A DNA stretch of 8,850 bases from Desulfocicer vacuolatum DSM 3385. Its GTDB lineage: Bacteria > Desulfobacterota > Desulfobacteria > Desulfobacterales > SURF-7. Made by a program: the position numbers and the translations under genes. The notes beneath the pieces were generated by a model. It was not told the origin of the DNA, did not search any database, and saw only the letters and a program-made list of their open reading frames with translations. The stretch covers positions 1 to 8,850 of the forward strand of contig CAMBQS010000124.1 of NCBI GenBank assembly GCA_945870015.1. The letters are read 5' to 3'. Each line of letters begins with the position of its first letter. Position 1 is the first letter of the stretch. This document shows positions 1 through 7,686 of this stretch, one piece after another.

Positions 1-1759
1 CTGGTGCTGCAGGAGCTGCCGAAATAACCGGTGCGGCCGGAGCTTTCGGGGCTGCAGGAGCTTTTTGTACCGGAGCAGCCGGTGCGGTCTTTTCAGACTG
101 CACATAACGGATAACCGGCGATCCTCCAATCTCTTCCACACCAACACTGAAATATTCATCATCTACAAAAACATTGAATGCACGAATATTTTCTCCCTTT
201 TCCGGAGCATCTTTTTTCTTTTCAACAAGTTCACCCTTGCGTGCCTTGATCACCATCTCCTGCTCTTTGAGTGCTTCTGCAAGAGACTTGGCCATAACCT
301 CTTTGGGTGGCTCTTCTTTTCCATATTTCCAATTTAAAAACTTCTTCCCGGTTACCGGGAAAATGGCATATAGAATTTCATCATCAATATCAACCGCCAG
401 ACCTTTTACTTCTTCCTGGGCTTTTGCCAGTTCCGGTTTCAGAACTTCGGCCGGCCTGCAAGTTATGGGCTTTTCTCCGCGTGAATATCCCTTGAGGGCT
501 TTCTTTTGAACCTCCGGATTAATCGGTACCGCCGTTTTCCCATACAATCCATAGCAGAGATCCTTAACCTGCTCCGTGATCTTCTTGTACCTTTCATTCT
601 TATCATCAAAAAGTACGTTATTTACGGTCTGAATACCGACAATCTGGCTGGTTGGCGTCACCAATGGAATCTGCCCAAGGTCTTTTCGTACTCTCGGCAG
701 TTCTTTGTAGACTTCATCAATTTTATCCAGGGCATCCATGTCCCGGAGCTGGTTCACCAGGTTTGAAAGCATTCCCCCGGGTGTCTGATGAAGCAGAACA
801 CTGATGTCGATGATGGACGTCTTGTTGTCTGCCAGCAGATGACTGTATTTGGGCATGATCTCTTTTTCCAGGATCTCATTGATCTCTGCCAGTTGTTTGA
901 TATCAAATCCCGTATCCCGGTTTGTTCCGATCAGTGTCATCACCAGCGGCTCAATGGCCGGATGGGATGTTCGATAAGCATAGGGAGACATGCAGGTATC
1001 AATGATATCGACGCCTGCCTCAACTGCTTTCAAATGCGACATGGAAGAAAGACCGGATGTAAAGTGGCTGTGAAGATGTATCGGCACCGATACTTTTGCC
1101 TTAATGGCCTTAATGACATTATAAGCGTCGTAAGGTGCAATCAGACCGGCCATGTCTTTGATACAGATCGTGTCCGCGCCCATCTTTTCAAGGTCTTTTG
1201 CCTTGTTCACGTAATAATCAATATTATATACATCTCCCCCAAGCCGGGGCTCGGTCATGGTATAACAGATACAGCCCTGAAAATGCTTTCCGCACCTTTT
1301 AATAACCGGGACAACGGTTTCAAAATTTCGATAGTCGTTCAGTGCATCAAATGTTCTGAATATATCCATTCCATTTGCAGCCGCTCTCTCAACAAAAACT
1401 TCGGCAAGGTCGTCTGCATAATTCCGATACCCTACCAGGTTCTGTGCACGAAGCAGCATGGAAAAAGGGGTTTTCTTGAAATACCGTTTCAGTGTCCGTA
1501 TCCGTTCCCAGGGATCTTCATTCAAAAAGCGGTGCATGGTGTCAAAAGTAGCCCCGCCCCATGTTTCCGTTGCCCAGAAACCAACCTCGTCCATAAGCTC
1601 GGCGACTGGAATCATATCCTCGGTTCGTCCCCTGGTTGCAAACAAAGACTGGTGACCATCACGCAGGGTCACATCCATGATCTTCAGAGGATTTTCCGCT
1701 GGTTTCCTGTCCTTGCTGTAATTCATGGTGGTCATTACGACTTTGTTATGTTCACTCAT
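1..1759 (-). CDS. 5S/OadA-type biotin-dependent carboxyltransferase (pyruvate/oxaloacetate side), 3' end missing
   Basis: This is the keto-acid half of a transcarboxylase: it passes CO2 between carboxybiotin and pyruvate/oxaloacetate. The window shows 586 codons. The TIM-barrel opens with DVTLRDGHQSLFATR (residues 29-43), with metal-binding Asp29. CIKDMAG (199-205) holds Lys201, which aligns with the carbamylated lysine of the family. HLHSH (228-232) supplies the metal-binding histidines. The conserved C-terminal carboxylase domain follows to about residue 550. From about 558 a Pro/Ala/Lys-rich linker begins, as found before the biotinyl domain in OadA and PycB. The biotin-lysine domain itself would lie beyond the left edge. 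ATG at 1759-1757 has a strong AAGGGGGAG (1769-1777) nine nt upstream. It is the last visible gene of the operon, 31 nt after the small OadG-like gene. With the 12S gene it suggests methylmalonyl-CoA:pyruvate transcarboxylase. Oxaloacetate decarboxylase alpha or pyruvate carboxylase subunit B are the alternatives, since the same fold serves all three. Confidence 0.93.
   Translation of the reverse strand, partial: MSEHNKVVMTTMNYSKDRKPAENPLKIMDVTLRDGHQSLFATRGRTEDMIPVAELMDEVGFWATETWGGATFDTMHRFLNEDPWERIRTLKRYFKKTPFSMLLRAQNLVGYRNYADDLAEVFVERAAANGMDIFRTFDALNDYRNFETVVPVIKRCGKHFQGCICYTMTEPRLGGDVYNIDYYVNKAKDLEKMGADTICIKDMAGLIAPYDAYNVIKAIKAKVSVPIHLHSHFTSGLSSMSHLKAVEAGVDIIDTCMSPYAYRTSHPAIEPLVMTLIGTNRDTGFDIKQLAEINEILEKEIMPKYSHLLADNKTSIIDISVLLHQTPGGMLSNLVNQLRDMDALDKIDEVYKELPRVRKDLGQIPLVTPTSQIVGIQTVNNVLFDDKNERYKKITEQVKDLCYGLYGKTAVPINPEVQKKALKGYSRGEKPITCRPAEVLKPELAKAQEEVKGLAVDIDDEILYAIFPVTGKKFLNWKYGKEEPPKEVMAKSLAEALKEQEMVIKARKGELVEKKKDAPEKGENIRAFNVFVDDEYFSVGVEEIGGSPVIRYVQSEKTAPAAPVQKAPAAPKAPAAPVISAAPAAP
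6..62. repeat. 12-bp direct repeat in the Pro/Ala linker coding region
   Basis: GCTGCAGGAGCT occurs at 6-17 and again at 51-62, a 45-bp (15-codon) period, with related CCGGTGCGG units between and after. It encodes the low-complexity Ala/Pro linker of the carboxyltransferase on the minus strand. Such linkers change length easily by slippage. The repeat is explained by the protein and is not a separate element. Confidence 0.7.
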
Positions 1760-1790
1760 CTTCTTGTTCTCCCCCTTAAGTATTTTAAAA

Positions 1791-2015
1791 TTATCTTATT
1801 TTCGATCCGTGAAAAGATTTCAATTGCATCATGGTCCGCATGTTCATCATGGACTGCCGACCGCTCTGCCCCCAGAAATTGAAACCAGCAGGAGCGGTTT
1901 CCGGCATTTTGGGGTGAGCCGGACTTACAGACTGCATGGATGCTGCCATATCTTCCTCGGTTTTTATATAGGCCATCACCGCGGAAACGGCTGCAGCTAT
2001 TTTCTTTTCTTTCAT
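1791..2015 (-). CDS. Small OadG-like accessory protein lacking a membrane helix (74 aa)
   Basis: The product has two recognisable parts. An N-terminal charged-then-Ala-rich helix, KIAAAVSAVMAYIKTEED (residues 5-22), resembles the Ala-rich segment of OadG-family (gamma/delta) subunits of biotin decarboxylases. The C-terminal tail, FWGQSGRQSMMNMR (47-60), resembles the W..xGR...M..R end of that family. The middle (about 29-45) is Pro/Ala-rich and probably flexible. No hydrophobic segment is long enough to cross a membrane, unlike classical OadG. It is Met-rich, with 10 Met in 74 residues. The gene sits exactly between the 12S and 5S genes, where a subunit-bridging protein is expected. An in-frame ATG three codons upstream (2024) abuts the Shine-Dalgarno with no spacing, so ATG at 2015 is preferred. 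The role as assembly or bridging subunit is inferred from position and similarity. An unrelated small helical protein is possible. Confidence 0.78.
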   Translation of the reverse strand: MKEKKIAAAVSAVMAYIKTEEDMAASMQSVSPAHPKMPETAPAGFNFWGQSGRQSMMNMRTMMQLKSFHGSKIR

Positions 2016-2024
2016 TTCCAGCAT

Positions 2025-2029
2025 TCCTC
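2025..2029 (-). promoter_or_regulatory. Ribosome binding site deciding the start of the small OadG-like gene
   Basis: GAGGA on the minus strand ends directly next to the ATG at 2024-2022 (spacing 0) but lies nine nt before the ATG at 2015-2013. Only the second distance works for ribosome binding, so the protein should begin MKEKK and be 74 residues long. Confidence 0.65.
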
Positions 2030-2051
2030 GTTTCGATGATTCACTTCAATT

Positions 2052-3605
2052 TTACAGAGGTATATTCCCATGTTTTTTCGGTGGTGAAATTTCCCGTTTT
2101 GCACACATAATTTCAAGTGCGTCGATCAATCTCGGTCTGGTATCACTGGGAACAATCACTGCGTCAATATATCCGCGTCTTGCTGCACAGTATGGATTGG
2201 AAAAAAGGTCTTCATACTCCTGAATCTTCTCTTTTCTTTTTAAAGCAGCATTTTCCGCAGCATCGATCTCTTTTTTATGAATAATATTGGCCGCACCCGC
2301 CGCACCCATAACCGCAATCTGAGCGCTTGGCCAGGCAAACGCCATATCCGCGCCCAGGTCTTTGGAACACATGGCAAGGTATGACCCGCCGTAATCCTTC
2401 CGGGTAACCAGCAGCATCTTCGGAACCGTTGCCTCTGAGTAGCTCCAGAGCAGTTTGGCACCATGCCGGATAATTCCACCCCATTCCTGATTGCTGCCCG
2501 GCAGATATCCCGGAACATCCGCGATGGTCAGCAGGGGGATATTGAACGCATCACAGAACCGGATGAATCTTGTGGCCTTATCCGATGCATCAATGTCCAG
2601 ACAACCTGCGAGATTTTCCGGCTGATTGGCGATAATGCCGATGCTTCTGCCATTCAACCGTGCAAAGCAGACAATAATGTTTTTTGCAAAATATTGATGA
2701 GGTTCAAAGAACTCTCCATTATCAACAATGGATGTGATCACTTTTTTCATATCATAGGACTGGTTCACATTGTCCGGAATGATCGTATCCAGACCCGGAT
2801 CGGTCCTTCCGGGATCATCCCCGGTATTTACAACCGGCGGGTCTTCCATATTATTGGACGGGATATAGGAAAGAAGCTTCTTGATCTGCACGATCGCATC
2901 CTCATCACTCTCGCATGCAAAATGGGAAACTCCGCTTTTTTCATTATGCGCCATGGCCCCGCCCAGATCCTCAAAAGAGATCTCTTCACCGGTTACGGAC
3001 TTGATAACCTGTGGGCCGGTGATGAACATGTAACTGCTGTTCTTCACCATGAAAATCCAGTCTGTCATTGCCGGAGAATAGACCGCACCACCCGCGGTCG
3101 TGCCCATGATCGCTGAAATCTGAGGGATAACTCCTGAAGAGCGTGCATTTCTGAAAAAAATCTGACCATACCCGGAAAGCGCGTCCACACCTTCCTGAAT
3201 CCGGGCACCGCCGGAGTCATTCATTCCGACAATCGGAACGCCTGCCTTGAGGGCCATATCCATTACCTTGCAGATCTTCTTTGCATGCATCTCACCGAGA
3301 CTTCCGGCTCTTGATGTGAAATCCTGAGAATAGGCAAAAGCCGGCCGTCCATCCACCAAACCATGGCCTGTAATCACGCCATCGGATGGAATTACCACCT
3401 TTTCCATTCCAAAATTTACACACCGATGCTCAACAAACATATCAATTTCCCGAAAGGTTCCGGGATCAAAAAGCAGATGTAACCTTTCCCGTGCATTCAA
3501 CTTGCCTTTCTCACGTTGGCCGGCGACTGCTTTTTCTCCGCCCATTTGAAGAATCTTTTTTTCTCTCTCTTGCAGATCCTTAATCTTGTCAGCAACAATA
3601 CCCAT
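2052..3605 (-). CDS. 12S-type acyl-CoA carboxyltransferase (methylmalonyl-CoA/propionyl-CoA), 517 aa
   Basis: This is the acyl-CoA half of the transcarboxylase: it moves CO2 between (S)-methylmalonyl-CoA and biotin, giving propionyl-CoA, and acts in the cytoplasm. The protein has two crotonase-like halves. The N-half holds the CoA/oxyanion region GMNDSGGARIQEG (127-139) and MGTTAGGAVYSPA (167-179). The C-half holds RKDYGGSYLAM (402-412) and AWPSAQIAVMGAAGAAN (424-440). The ending, SPPKKHGNIPL, is the usual tail of propionyl-CoA carboxylase beta/12S proteins, and 517 residues is the normal size. A longer reading from 3644 adds 13 unconserved residues; ATG at 3605 has AGGA eight nt upstream and gives the family-typical N-terminus. 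With the 5S-biotin gene downstream and no biotin carboxylase gene in view, transcarboxylase is favoured. MmdA of a methylmalonyl-CoA decarboxylase, or propionyl-CoA carboxylase beta, remain alternatives. Confidence 0.95.
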   Translation of the reverse strand: MGIVADKIKDLQEREKKILQMGGEKAVAGQREKGKLNARERLHLLFDPGTFREIDMFVEHRCVNFGMEKVVIPSDGVITGHGLVDGRPAFAYSQDFTSRAGSLGEMHAKKICKVMDMALKAGVPIVGMNDSGGARIQEGVDALSGYGQIFFRNARSSGVIPQISAIMGTTAGGAVYSPAMTDWIFMVKNSSYMFITGPQVIKSVTGEEISFEDLGGAMAHNEKSGVSHFACESDEDAIVQIKKLLSYIPSNNMEDPPVVNTGDDPGRTDPGLDTIIPDNVNQSYDMKKVITSIVDNGEFFEPHQYFAKNIIVCFARLNGRSIGIIANQPENLAGCLDIDASDKATRFIRFCDAFNIPLLTIADVPGYLPGSNQEWGGIIRHGAKLLWSYSEATVPKMLLVTRKDYGGSYLAMCSKDLGADMAFAWPSAQIAVMGAAGAANIIHKKEIDAAENAALKRKEKIQEYEDLFSNPYCAARRGYIDAVIVPSDTRPRLIDALEIMCAKREISPPKKHGNIPL

Positions 3606-3707
3606 TATGATAATCCTTTCTTCTTGTATTGGTATCGAACCCAAAACAATAACGATTTCACTGCACTGATCCGTTAGCCATAAGCTTACAGATTTCTATA
3701 TTGGACG
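3606..3707 (-). other. 102-nt gap between meaB and the 12S gene, weak internal promoter possible
   Basis: This is the only long gap inside the gene cluster. On the minus strand TTGACG (3711-3706) overlaps the meaB stop codon and is followed after 17 nt by TAAGCT (3688-3683). The -35 is good but the -10 matches the sigma-70 consensus at only three of six bases. I see no hairpin followed by a T-run, so no clear terminator. The gap may allow separate expression of the three carboxyltransferase genes, but the sequence only weakly supports this. Confidence 0.3.
3614..3617 (-). promoter_or_regulatory. Ribosome binding site deciding the start of the 12S gene
   Basis: AAGAAAGGA on the minus strand has its AGGA core at 3617-3614, eight nt before ATG at 3605-3603. 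The upstream in-frame ATG at 3644 would place this site inside the coding region. It therefore supports the 517-residue reading. Confidence 0.7.
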
Positions 3708-4700
3708 TCAATTGTCAAGAAAAAACAGCAACCTTTTTGCAGCCGCTGTTGGAGTGGTCTCTCCTTTTTCAACAGCCGCCGCAACTCCTGGAAGCTCCCT
3801 TTTCACATGTTGATTCTTTTCAAACCGTTCCTGAAGTCCCTCCTCAATGAGCGACCACATCCAGTCAAGAGACTGCCGTTTTCGTTTTACGCTCAATTCA
3901 CCGGCCATCATGGTTTTTTCACGATGAGATAAAATCATATCCCAGACCCTGTCGATACCGGAGTGCTCAAGGGCACTGCATGTCTGAACCGGGGGAGACC
4001 AGACAGCGGATGAAGGCCTCAGCAGATGAAGAGCATTCTCATATTGTTTTCCGGCCTGTTGTGCTTTTTGGATATTGTCATTGTCCGCCTTATTGATCAC
4101 AATGGCATCCGCCAGTTCCAAAACACCTTTTTTAATTCCCTGCAACTCATCACCCGCCCCTGCCAGCATCAGCACCAGAAAAAAATCCACCATGGACGCA
4201 ACCGCTGTTTCCGATTGACCAACCCCTACGGTTTCAACAATAATGATGTCAAAGCCGGCCGCTTCACAGAGCAGCATGGTTTCTCTTGTTTTCCGGGCCA
4301 CACCTCCAAGGGTTCCCCCTGAAGGAGATGGCCGGATAAATGCGTTCGGATCAATGGATAATTTTTCCATACGGGTTTTATCCGCCATGATGCTTCCACC
4401 GCTGCGCTTGCTGCTTGGATCAACCGCAAGCACCGCGATCCGATGTCCTTTTCCGGATAAATAGATCCCGATGCTTTCGATAAATGTACTCTTGCCTACG
4501 CCGGGAACACCGGTAATCCCAACCCGAATGGCCTTACCGGTGTATGGCAACAGAACGTCGAGCAATTCTCCGGCAATCTGCTGATGGAGAGGCAGGGAGC
4601 TTTCAATCAGGGTGATTGCCCGTGATAAAAGCCGCCGGTCCCCCTCCAGCAAACCTTTTTTATAGATCTCCACCTGCTCTTGATTGATCATCTGCGGCAT
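3708..4700 (-). CDS. meaB: MeaB, methylmalonyl-CoA mutase-associated GTPase (G-protein chaperone)
   Basis: MeaB proteins bind methylmalonyl-CoA mutase, gate loading of adenosylcobalamin and protect or repair the inactivated enzyme, using GTP. Visible motifs, numbered from ATG 4700, are: P-loop GVPGVGKS (64-71); VDPSSKRSGGS (93-103), typical of the SIMIBI-class MeaB/ArgK group; the switch region ETVGVGQSE (156-164); base-recognition NKAD (203-206); and CSAL (241-244) as a G5-like element. The length of 330 residues is normal for the family. The frame is open to an ATG at 4814, but that extension lies inside the mutase gene and is not conserved-looking. ATG at 4700 is 22 nt after the mutase stop, with ATG 4691 also possible. 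Neither has a good Shine-Dalgarno, so translation may depend on ribosomes arriving from the mutase gene. Adjacency to the mutase gene confirms the assignment. Confidence 0.95.
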   Translation of the reverse strand: MPQMINQEQVEIYKKGLLEGDRRLLSRAITLIESSLPLHQQIAGELLDVLLPYTGKAIRVGITGVPGVGKSTFIESIGIYLSGKGHRIAVLAVDPSSKRSGGSIMADKTRMEKLSIDPNAFIRPSPSGGTLGGVARKTRETMLLCEAAGFDIIIVETVGVGQSETAVASMVDFFLVLMLAGAGDELQGIKKGVLELADAIVINKADNDNIQKAQQAGKQYENALHLLRPSSAVWSPPVQTCSALEHSGIDRVWDMILSHREKTMMAGELSVKRKRQSLDWMWSLIEEGLQERFEKNQHVKRELPGVAAAVEKGETTPTAAAKRLLFFLDN

Positions 4701-4722
4701 AGAACCAACAAAAGCCTGAAAA

Positions 4723-6852
4723 TTATAATTTTTCTTCAATCGCTGCAAGCACCTTGCCGGCTGACTCCACAATGGAGGTACCTGGGCCGAATATGCCGAC
4801 CACTCCGGCTTCATACAGGAACTTATAATCCCCCGGAGGGATAACCCCGCCTACAACCACCAGTATATCTTCGGCACCTTTTTCTTTCAATGCCTTGATC
4901 AACTCCGGAACCAGTGTTTTATGCCCGGCAGCCAGACTGGAAGCGCCCACGACATGAACATCATTTTCAATAGCCATCTTTGCTGCTTCCTGAGGCGTCT
5001 GAAACATCGGGCTGATATCCACGTCATACCCAAGGTCTGCAAATGCGGTTGCCACCACCTTGATTCCCCGGTCATGACCATCCTGACCCATCTTGGTAAC
5101 CAGTATCCTGGGTCGGCGTCCATGCTTTTCTTTGAAAGCCTTGGTTCGCTTCTGAATCGAATCAATTACCTCGCTTGCACCGTATTCGGAAGCATATACA
5201 CCTGAAATACACTGGGTCGTTGCGACAAAACGACCAAATACCTTTTCCATGGCATCTGATATTTCGCCCACCGTGGCGCGAAGACGGACAGCCTTCAATG
5301 CGACCTCAAGAAGGTTACCATCGGATTTCGCTGCTGCGGTAATATCATCCAGTGCCTTCTGAACCGCCTTCTGATCTCTCTTTGACCGGATCTCCTTTAA
5401 TCGCGCAACCTGTTCATCGCGGACTGAAGCAGGAACCTCCCGGATTTCAAAATTCATCTCCCCTTCAACCCGATACTTATTCACACCCACAATCACATCT
5501 TTACCCTGATCGATCCTTGCCTGCTTGCGCGCAGCCGCTTCCTCAACGCGCATTTTGGGCATCCCGGATTCAATCGCCTTGGCCATACCCCCCAACTCTT
5601 CGACCTCATCAATTATTTTCTGGGCTTCATTGATAATACTGTTGGTAAGGCTCTCCACATAATATGATCCGGCCAGAGGATCGACCGTATGACAGATCTG
5701 AGATTCTTCCTGAATCACGATCTGGGTATTTCTGGCAATCCTTGCTGAAAAATCGGTTGGCAGTCCGACAGCCTCATCAAAAGAATTGGTATGCAGGGAC
5801 TGTGTTCCTCCAAGCGTAGCGGATAGACATTCCAGTGTTGTCCGGATGATATTGTTATAGGGGTCCTGTTCGGTCAGGCTCCAGCCGGATGTCTGGCAAT
5901 GTGTCCTCAGCATGGTTGATTTTGAATTTTTTGGATTGAATCTGTTGACGATCCGATGCCAGAGGAACCGGGCAGCACGAAGCATGGCGATTTCCATAAA
6001 AAAATTCATGCCGATACCAAAGAAAAAAGACAACCGGGGGGCAAATGTATCAATATCCATCCCGGCATTTAATGCAGCTTTTATATATTCCAATCCGTCC
6101 GCCAGGGTAAAAGCGGTCTGCAGCACGGAATCCGCTCCTGCCTCCATCATATGATAACCGCTGATACTGATCGTATTGTACTTAGGCATATGTTGGGAGC
6201 AAAAAGCCATAATATCGGAAACAATCCGCATGGATGGCTGAGGCGGATAGATATAGGTATTTCGTGTCAGATACTCTTTTAAAATATCATTCTGAATGGT
6301 TCCGTTCAGTTGTTCATGTTTGACTCCCTGCTCTTCTGCTGCAACAATATAAGATGCGAGTATCGGGATTACAGCCCCGTTCATGGTCATGGAAACAGAC
6401 ATCTTATCCAGAGGGATCTGATCAAACAGGATCTTCATGTCCTCAACCGAATCAATGGCCACGCCGGCTTTTCCGATATCACCGGCAACCCGCGGATGAT
6501 CCGAATCATACCCGCGATGGGTAGCCAGATCAAAAGCAACCGATAATCCCATCTGACCTGCGGCAAGATTCCGGCGGTAAAATGTGTTGGATTCCTTTGC
6601 CGTTGAAAAACCGGCATATTGACGGATTGTCCAGGGACGTCCCACATACATGGTCGCCATGGGTCCCCTTACATACGGAGGCATGCCGGGGAGGGTATTG
6701 ACAGATTCGAGTCCTTCAATATCCTCTGCAGTGTACAACGGTTTAACCTTGATCCCTTCGGGAGTCACCCAGTCCAGTATATCCACAGATTTTCCCTTGA
6801 GCTCTTTGGTCGCCAATGCTATCCACTCTTTTTTTTTCGGATGTTCAGACAT
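4723..6852 (-). CDS. scpA: Methylmalonyl-CoA mutase, B12-dependent, single-chain (709 aa)
   Basis: The enzyme interconverts (R)-methylmalonyl-CoA and succinyl-CoA by adenosylcobalamin radical chemistry (EC 5.4.99.2). The N-terminal substrate-binding TIM barrel spans about 1-540. It keeps Tyr79 (RQYAGFSTA), Arg197 (TRNTYIYPP) and His234 (SGYHMMEAG), the counterparts of Tyr89, Arg207 and His244 of the Propionibacterium enzyme. These residues argue for a true methylmalonyl-CoA mutase rather than an isobutyryl- or ethylmalonyl-CoA mutase. The C-terminal B12 domain (about 580-709) holds GQDGHDRG with the cobalt-ligand His593, then GASSL (636-640), VVVGG (665-669) and GPGT (689-692). The length fits the catalytically complete subunit, and no partner small subunit is nearby, so a homodimer is likely. 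The start ATG 6852 has AAGGAG (6866-6861) eight nt upstream. It lies 22 nt after the TetR gene and 22 nt before meaB, so cotranscription is very likely. Confidence 0.98.
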   Translation of the reverse strand: MSEHPKKKEWIALATKELKGKSVDILDWVTPEGIKVKPLYTAEDIEGLESVNTLPGMPPYVRGPMATMYVGRPWTIRQYAGFSTAKESNTFYRRNLAAGQMGLSVAFDLATHRGYDSDHPRVAGDIGKAGVAIDSVEDMKILFDQIPLDKMSVSMTMNGAVIPILASYIVAAEEQGVKHEQLNGTIQNDILKEYLTRNTYIYPPQPSMRIVSDIMAFCSQHMPKYNTISISGYHMMEAGADSVLQTAFTLADGLEYIKAALNAGMDIDTFAPRLSFFFGIGMNFFMEIAMLRAARFLWHRIVNRFNPKNSKSTMLRTHCQTSGWSLTEQDPYNNIIRTTLECLSATLGGTQSLHTNSFDEAVGLPTDFSARIARNTQIVIQEESQICHTVDPLAGSYYVESLTNSIINEAQKIIDEVEELGGMAKAIESGMPKMRVEEAAARKQARIDQGKDVIVGVNKYRVEGEMNFEIREVPASVRDEQVARLKEIRSKRDQKAVQKALDDITAAAKSDGNLLEVALKAVRLRATVGEISDAMEKVFGRFVATTQCISGVYASEYGASEVIDSIQKRTKAFKEKHGRRPRILVTKMGQDGHDRGIKVVATAFADLGYDVDISPMFQTPQEAAKMAIENDVHVVGASSLAAGHKTLVPELIKALKEKGAEDILVVVGGVIPPGDYKFLYEAGVVGIFGPGTSIVESAGKVLAAIEEKL

Positions 6853-6874
6853 GATTATTACTCCTTAATCTATA

Positions 6875-7510
6875 TTATTTTTCTGATTCATACCCTGGAT
6901 TTGAAATCGCCCGCCAGACCATTTCAAACAGGAGGTTGGCCTGTTCAGAAGGGCTCTCCTTCTGCCCTCGCGATACCCACATAAAAAAAGATCTTTGAAC
7001 AAAGCCCAACATAAAATCAAGAAGGATTCCAGCACGAACATTTGAATTCAGAATCCCCTCTTTCTGCCCTTTTTTTAATACGTCCAGATACAAATTGATC
7101 ATCTTTTTTTGCTGAAAGGTTCTATCCGCCATCCAGGTCTTCATGGGAAGTGTCATAAACAGAATTTTTGCCAGGCCGGGATGTTTTTCATAATAATTAA
7201 TCTGCACCCACAACACCTTCCTCATTTTTTCCTTCAGGTCCTCAATACCCTGCAAATGATCAATAATTCGCTCCGTAAGCATTCCAAGCCATTTATCCAC
7301 AAAGGAAAAAAGAAGATTCTCCTTGCTTCCATAGTATTGATAAATCGTGCTGAAACTCACTCCAGCCTTACGGGCTACATCACGCATGCTCGCCTTATGA
7401 AAATCCGAACTGGAAAAAATTTCTTCAACCGCCTTTTCAAGCCGTTCATAAACCTCAGGCTTTAAATCCTGAAACATTGTTTTACTTCTTTGATTTTCAT
7501 TCCCGGCCAT
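6875..7510 (-). CDS. TetR/AcrR-family transcriptional regulator, probable controller of the operon
   Basis: The N-terminal DNA-binding domain is clear. MRDVARKAGVSFSTIYQYYG (42-61) is a TetR helix-turn-helix, followed by SKENLLFSFVDKW (62-74), typical of the start of helix 4. The rest (about 80-211) is an all-helical ligand and dimerisation domain. I cannot assign it to a named subgroup, so the effector is unknown; an acyl-CoA of the pathway is a natural guess. The length of 211 residues is normal. ATG 7510 has only a weak AGAGAG upstream, and ATG 7477 (residue 12) is a possible alternative just before the DNA-binding domain. It is the first gene of the minus-strand cluster, 22 nt before the mutase gene, and faces the porin gene across the intergenic region, so it may also control the porin. 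A perfect 15-bp palindrome upstream is its best candidate operator. Confidence 0.93.
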   Translation of the reverse strand: MAGNENQRSKTMFQDLKPEVYERLEKAVEEIFSSSDFHKASMRDVARKAGVSFSTIYQYYGSKENLLFSFVDKWLGMLTERIIDHLQGIEDLKEKMRKVLWVQINYYEKHPGLAKILFMTLPMKTWMADRTFQQKKMINLYLDVLKKGQKEGILNSNVRAGILLDFMLGFVQRSFFMWVSRGQKESPSEQANLLFEMVWRAISNPGYESEK

Positions 7511-7550
7511 AGAACTCTCTATCAGATTAACTATTTTAAAATATTAAATT

Positions 7551-7572
7551 ATATACCGTATTAAATATACCG
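7551..7572. repeat. Direct repeat ATATACCG x2
   Basis: ATATACCG occurs at 7551-7558 and 7565-7572, a 14-nt period, 40-60 nt upstream of the TetR start. It could be paired half-sites for a regulator, but in such AT-rich DNA it may be chance. Confidence 0.4.
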
Positions 7573-7671
7573 ATTTTCCCAATACAGAATATCGTTTTTT
7601 AGAAAAAAAATAAATAACTAATTGAAAAAACTAATTTTAAAATCAACAGCCACCTCGATTTACTTATTTCT

Positions 7672-7686
7672 TGTAACATTGTTACA
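7672..7686. promoter_or_regulatory. Perfect 15-bp palindrome, candidate TetR operator
   Basis: TGTAACATTGTTACA is a perfect 7-1-7 palindrome, the size and symmetry usual for TetR-family operators. It overlaps the best -10 of the minus-strand promoter, where a bound repressor would block RNA polymerase. That it is the site of the adjacent TetR protein is inferred from position; no half-site is known for this regulator. Confidence 0.55.

Noticed and set aside
788..1882. Long plus-strand open frame of 364 codons
   Set aside because: It lies antisense to the clear carboxyltransferase gene, has no recognisable domain, and is rich in Cys/His/Ile as expected from the reverse complement of a coding frame.
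2463..3116. Plus-strand open frame of 217 codons
   Set aside because: It is wholly antisense to the conserved 12S gene and shows no family motif.
3606..3644. 13-residue N-terminal extension of the 12S protein
   Set aside because: A good ribosome binding site lies inside it, and the family N-terminus begins at the later ATG.
4701..4814. N-terminal extension of MeaB overlapping the mutase gene by about 90 nt
   Set aside because: The extra 38 residues do not look like MeaB, would need a start inside the mutase B12 domain, and make the protein longer than the family.
7591..7630. A/T runs that could be a rho-independent terminator
   Set aside because: No GC-rich stem precedes the T-run on either strand, and the location is upstream of both divergent genes.
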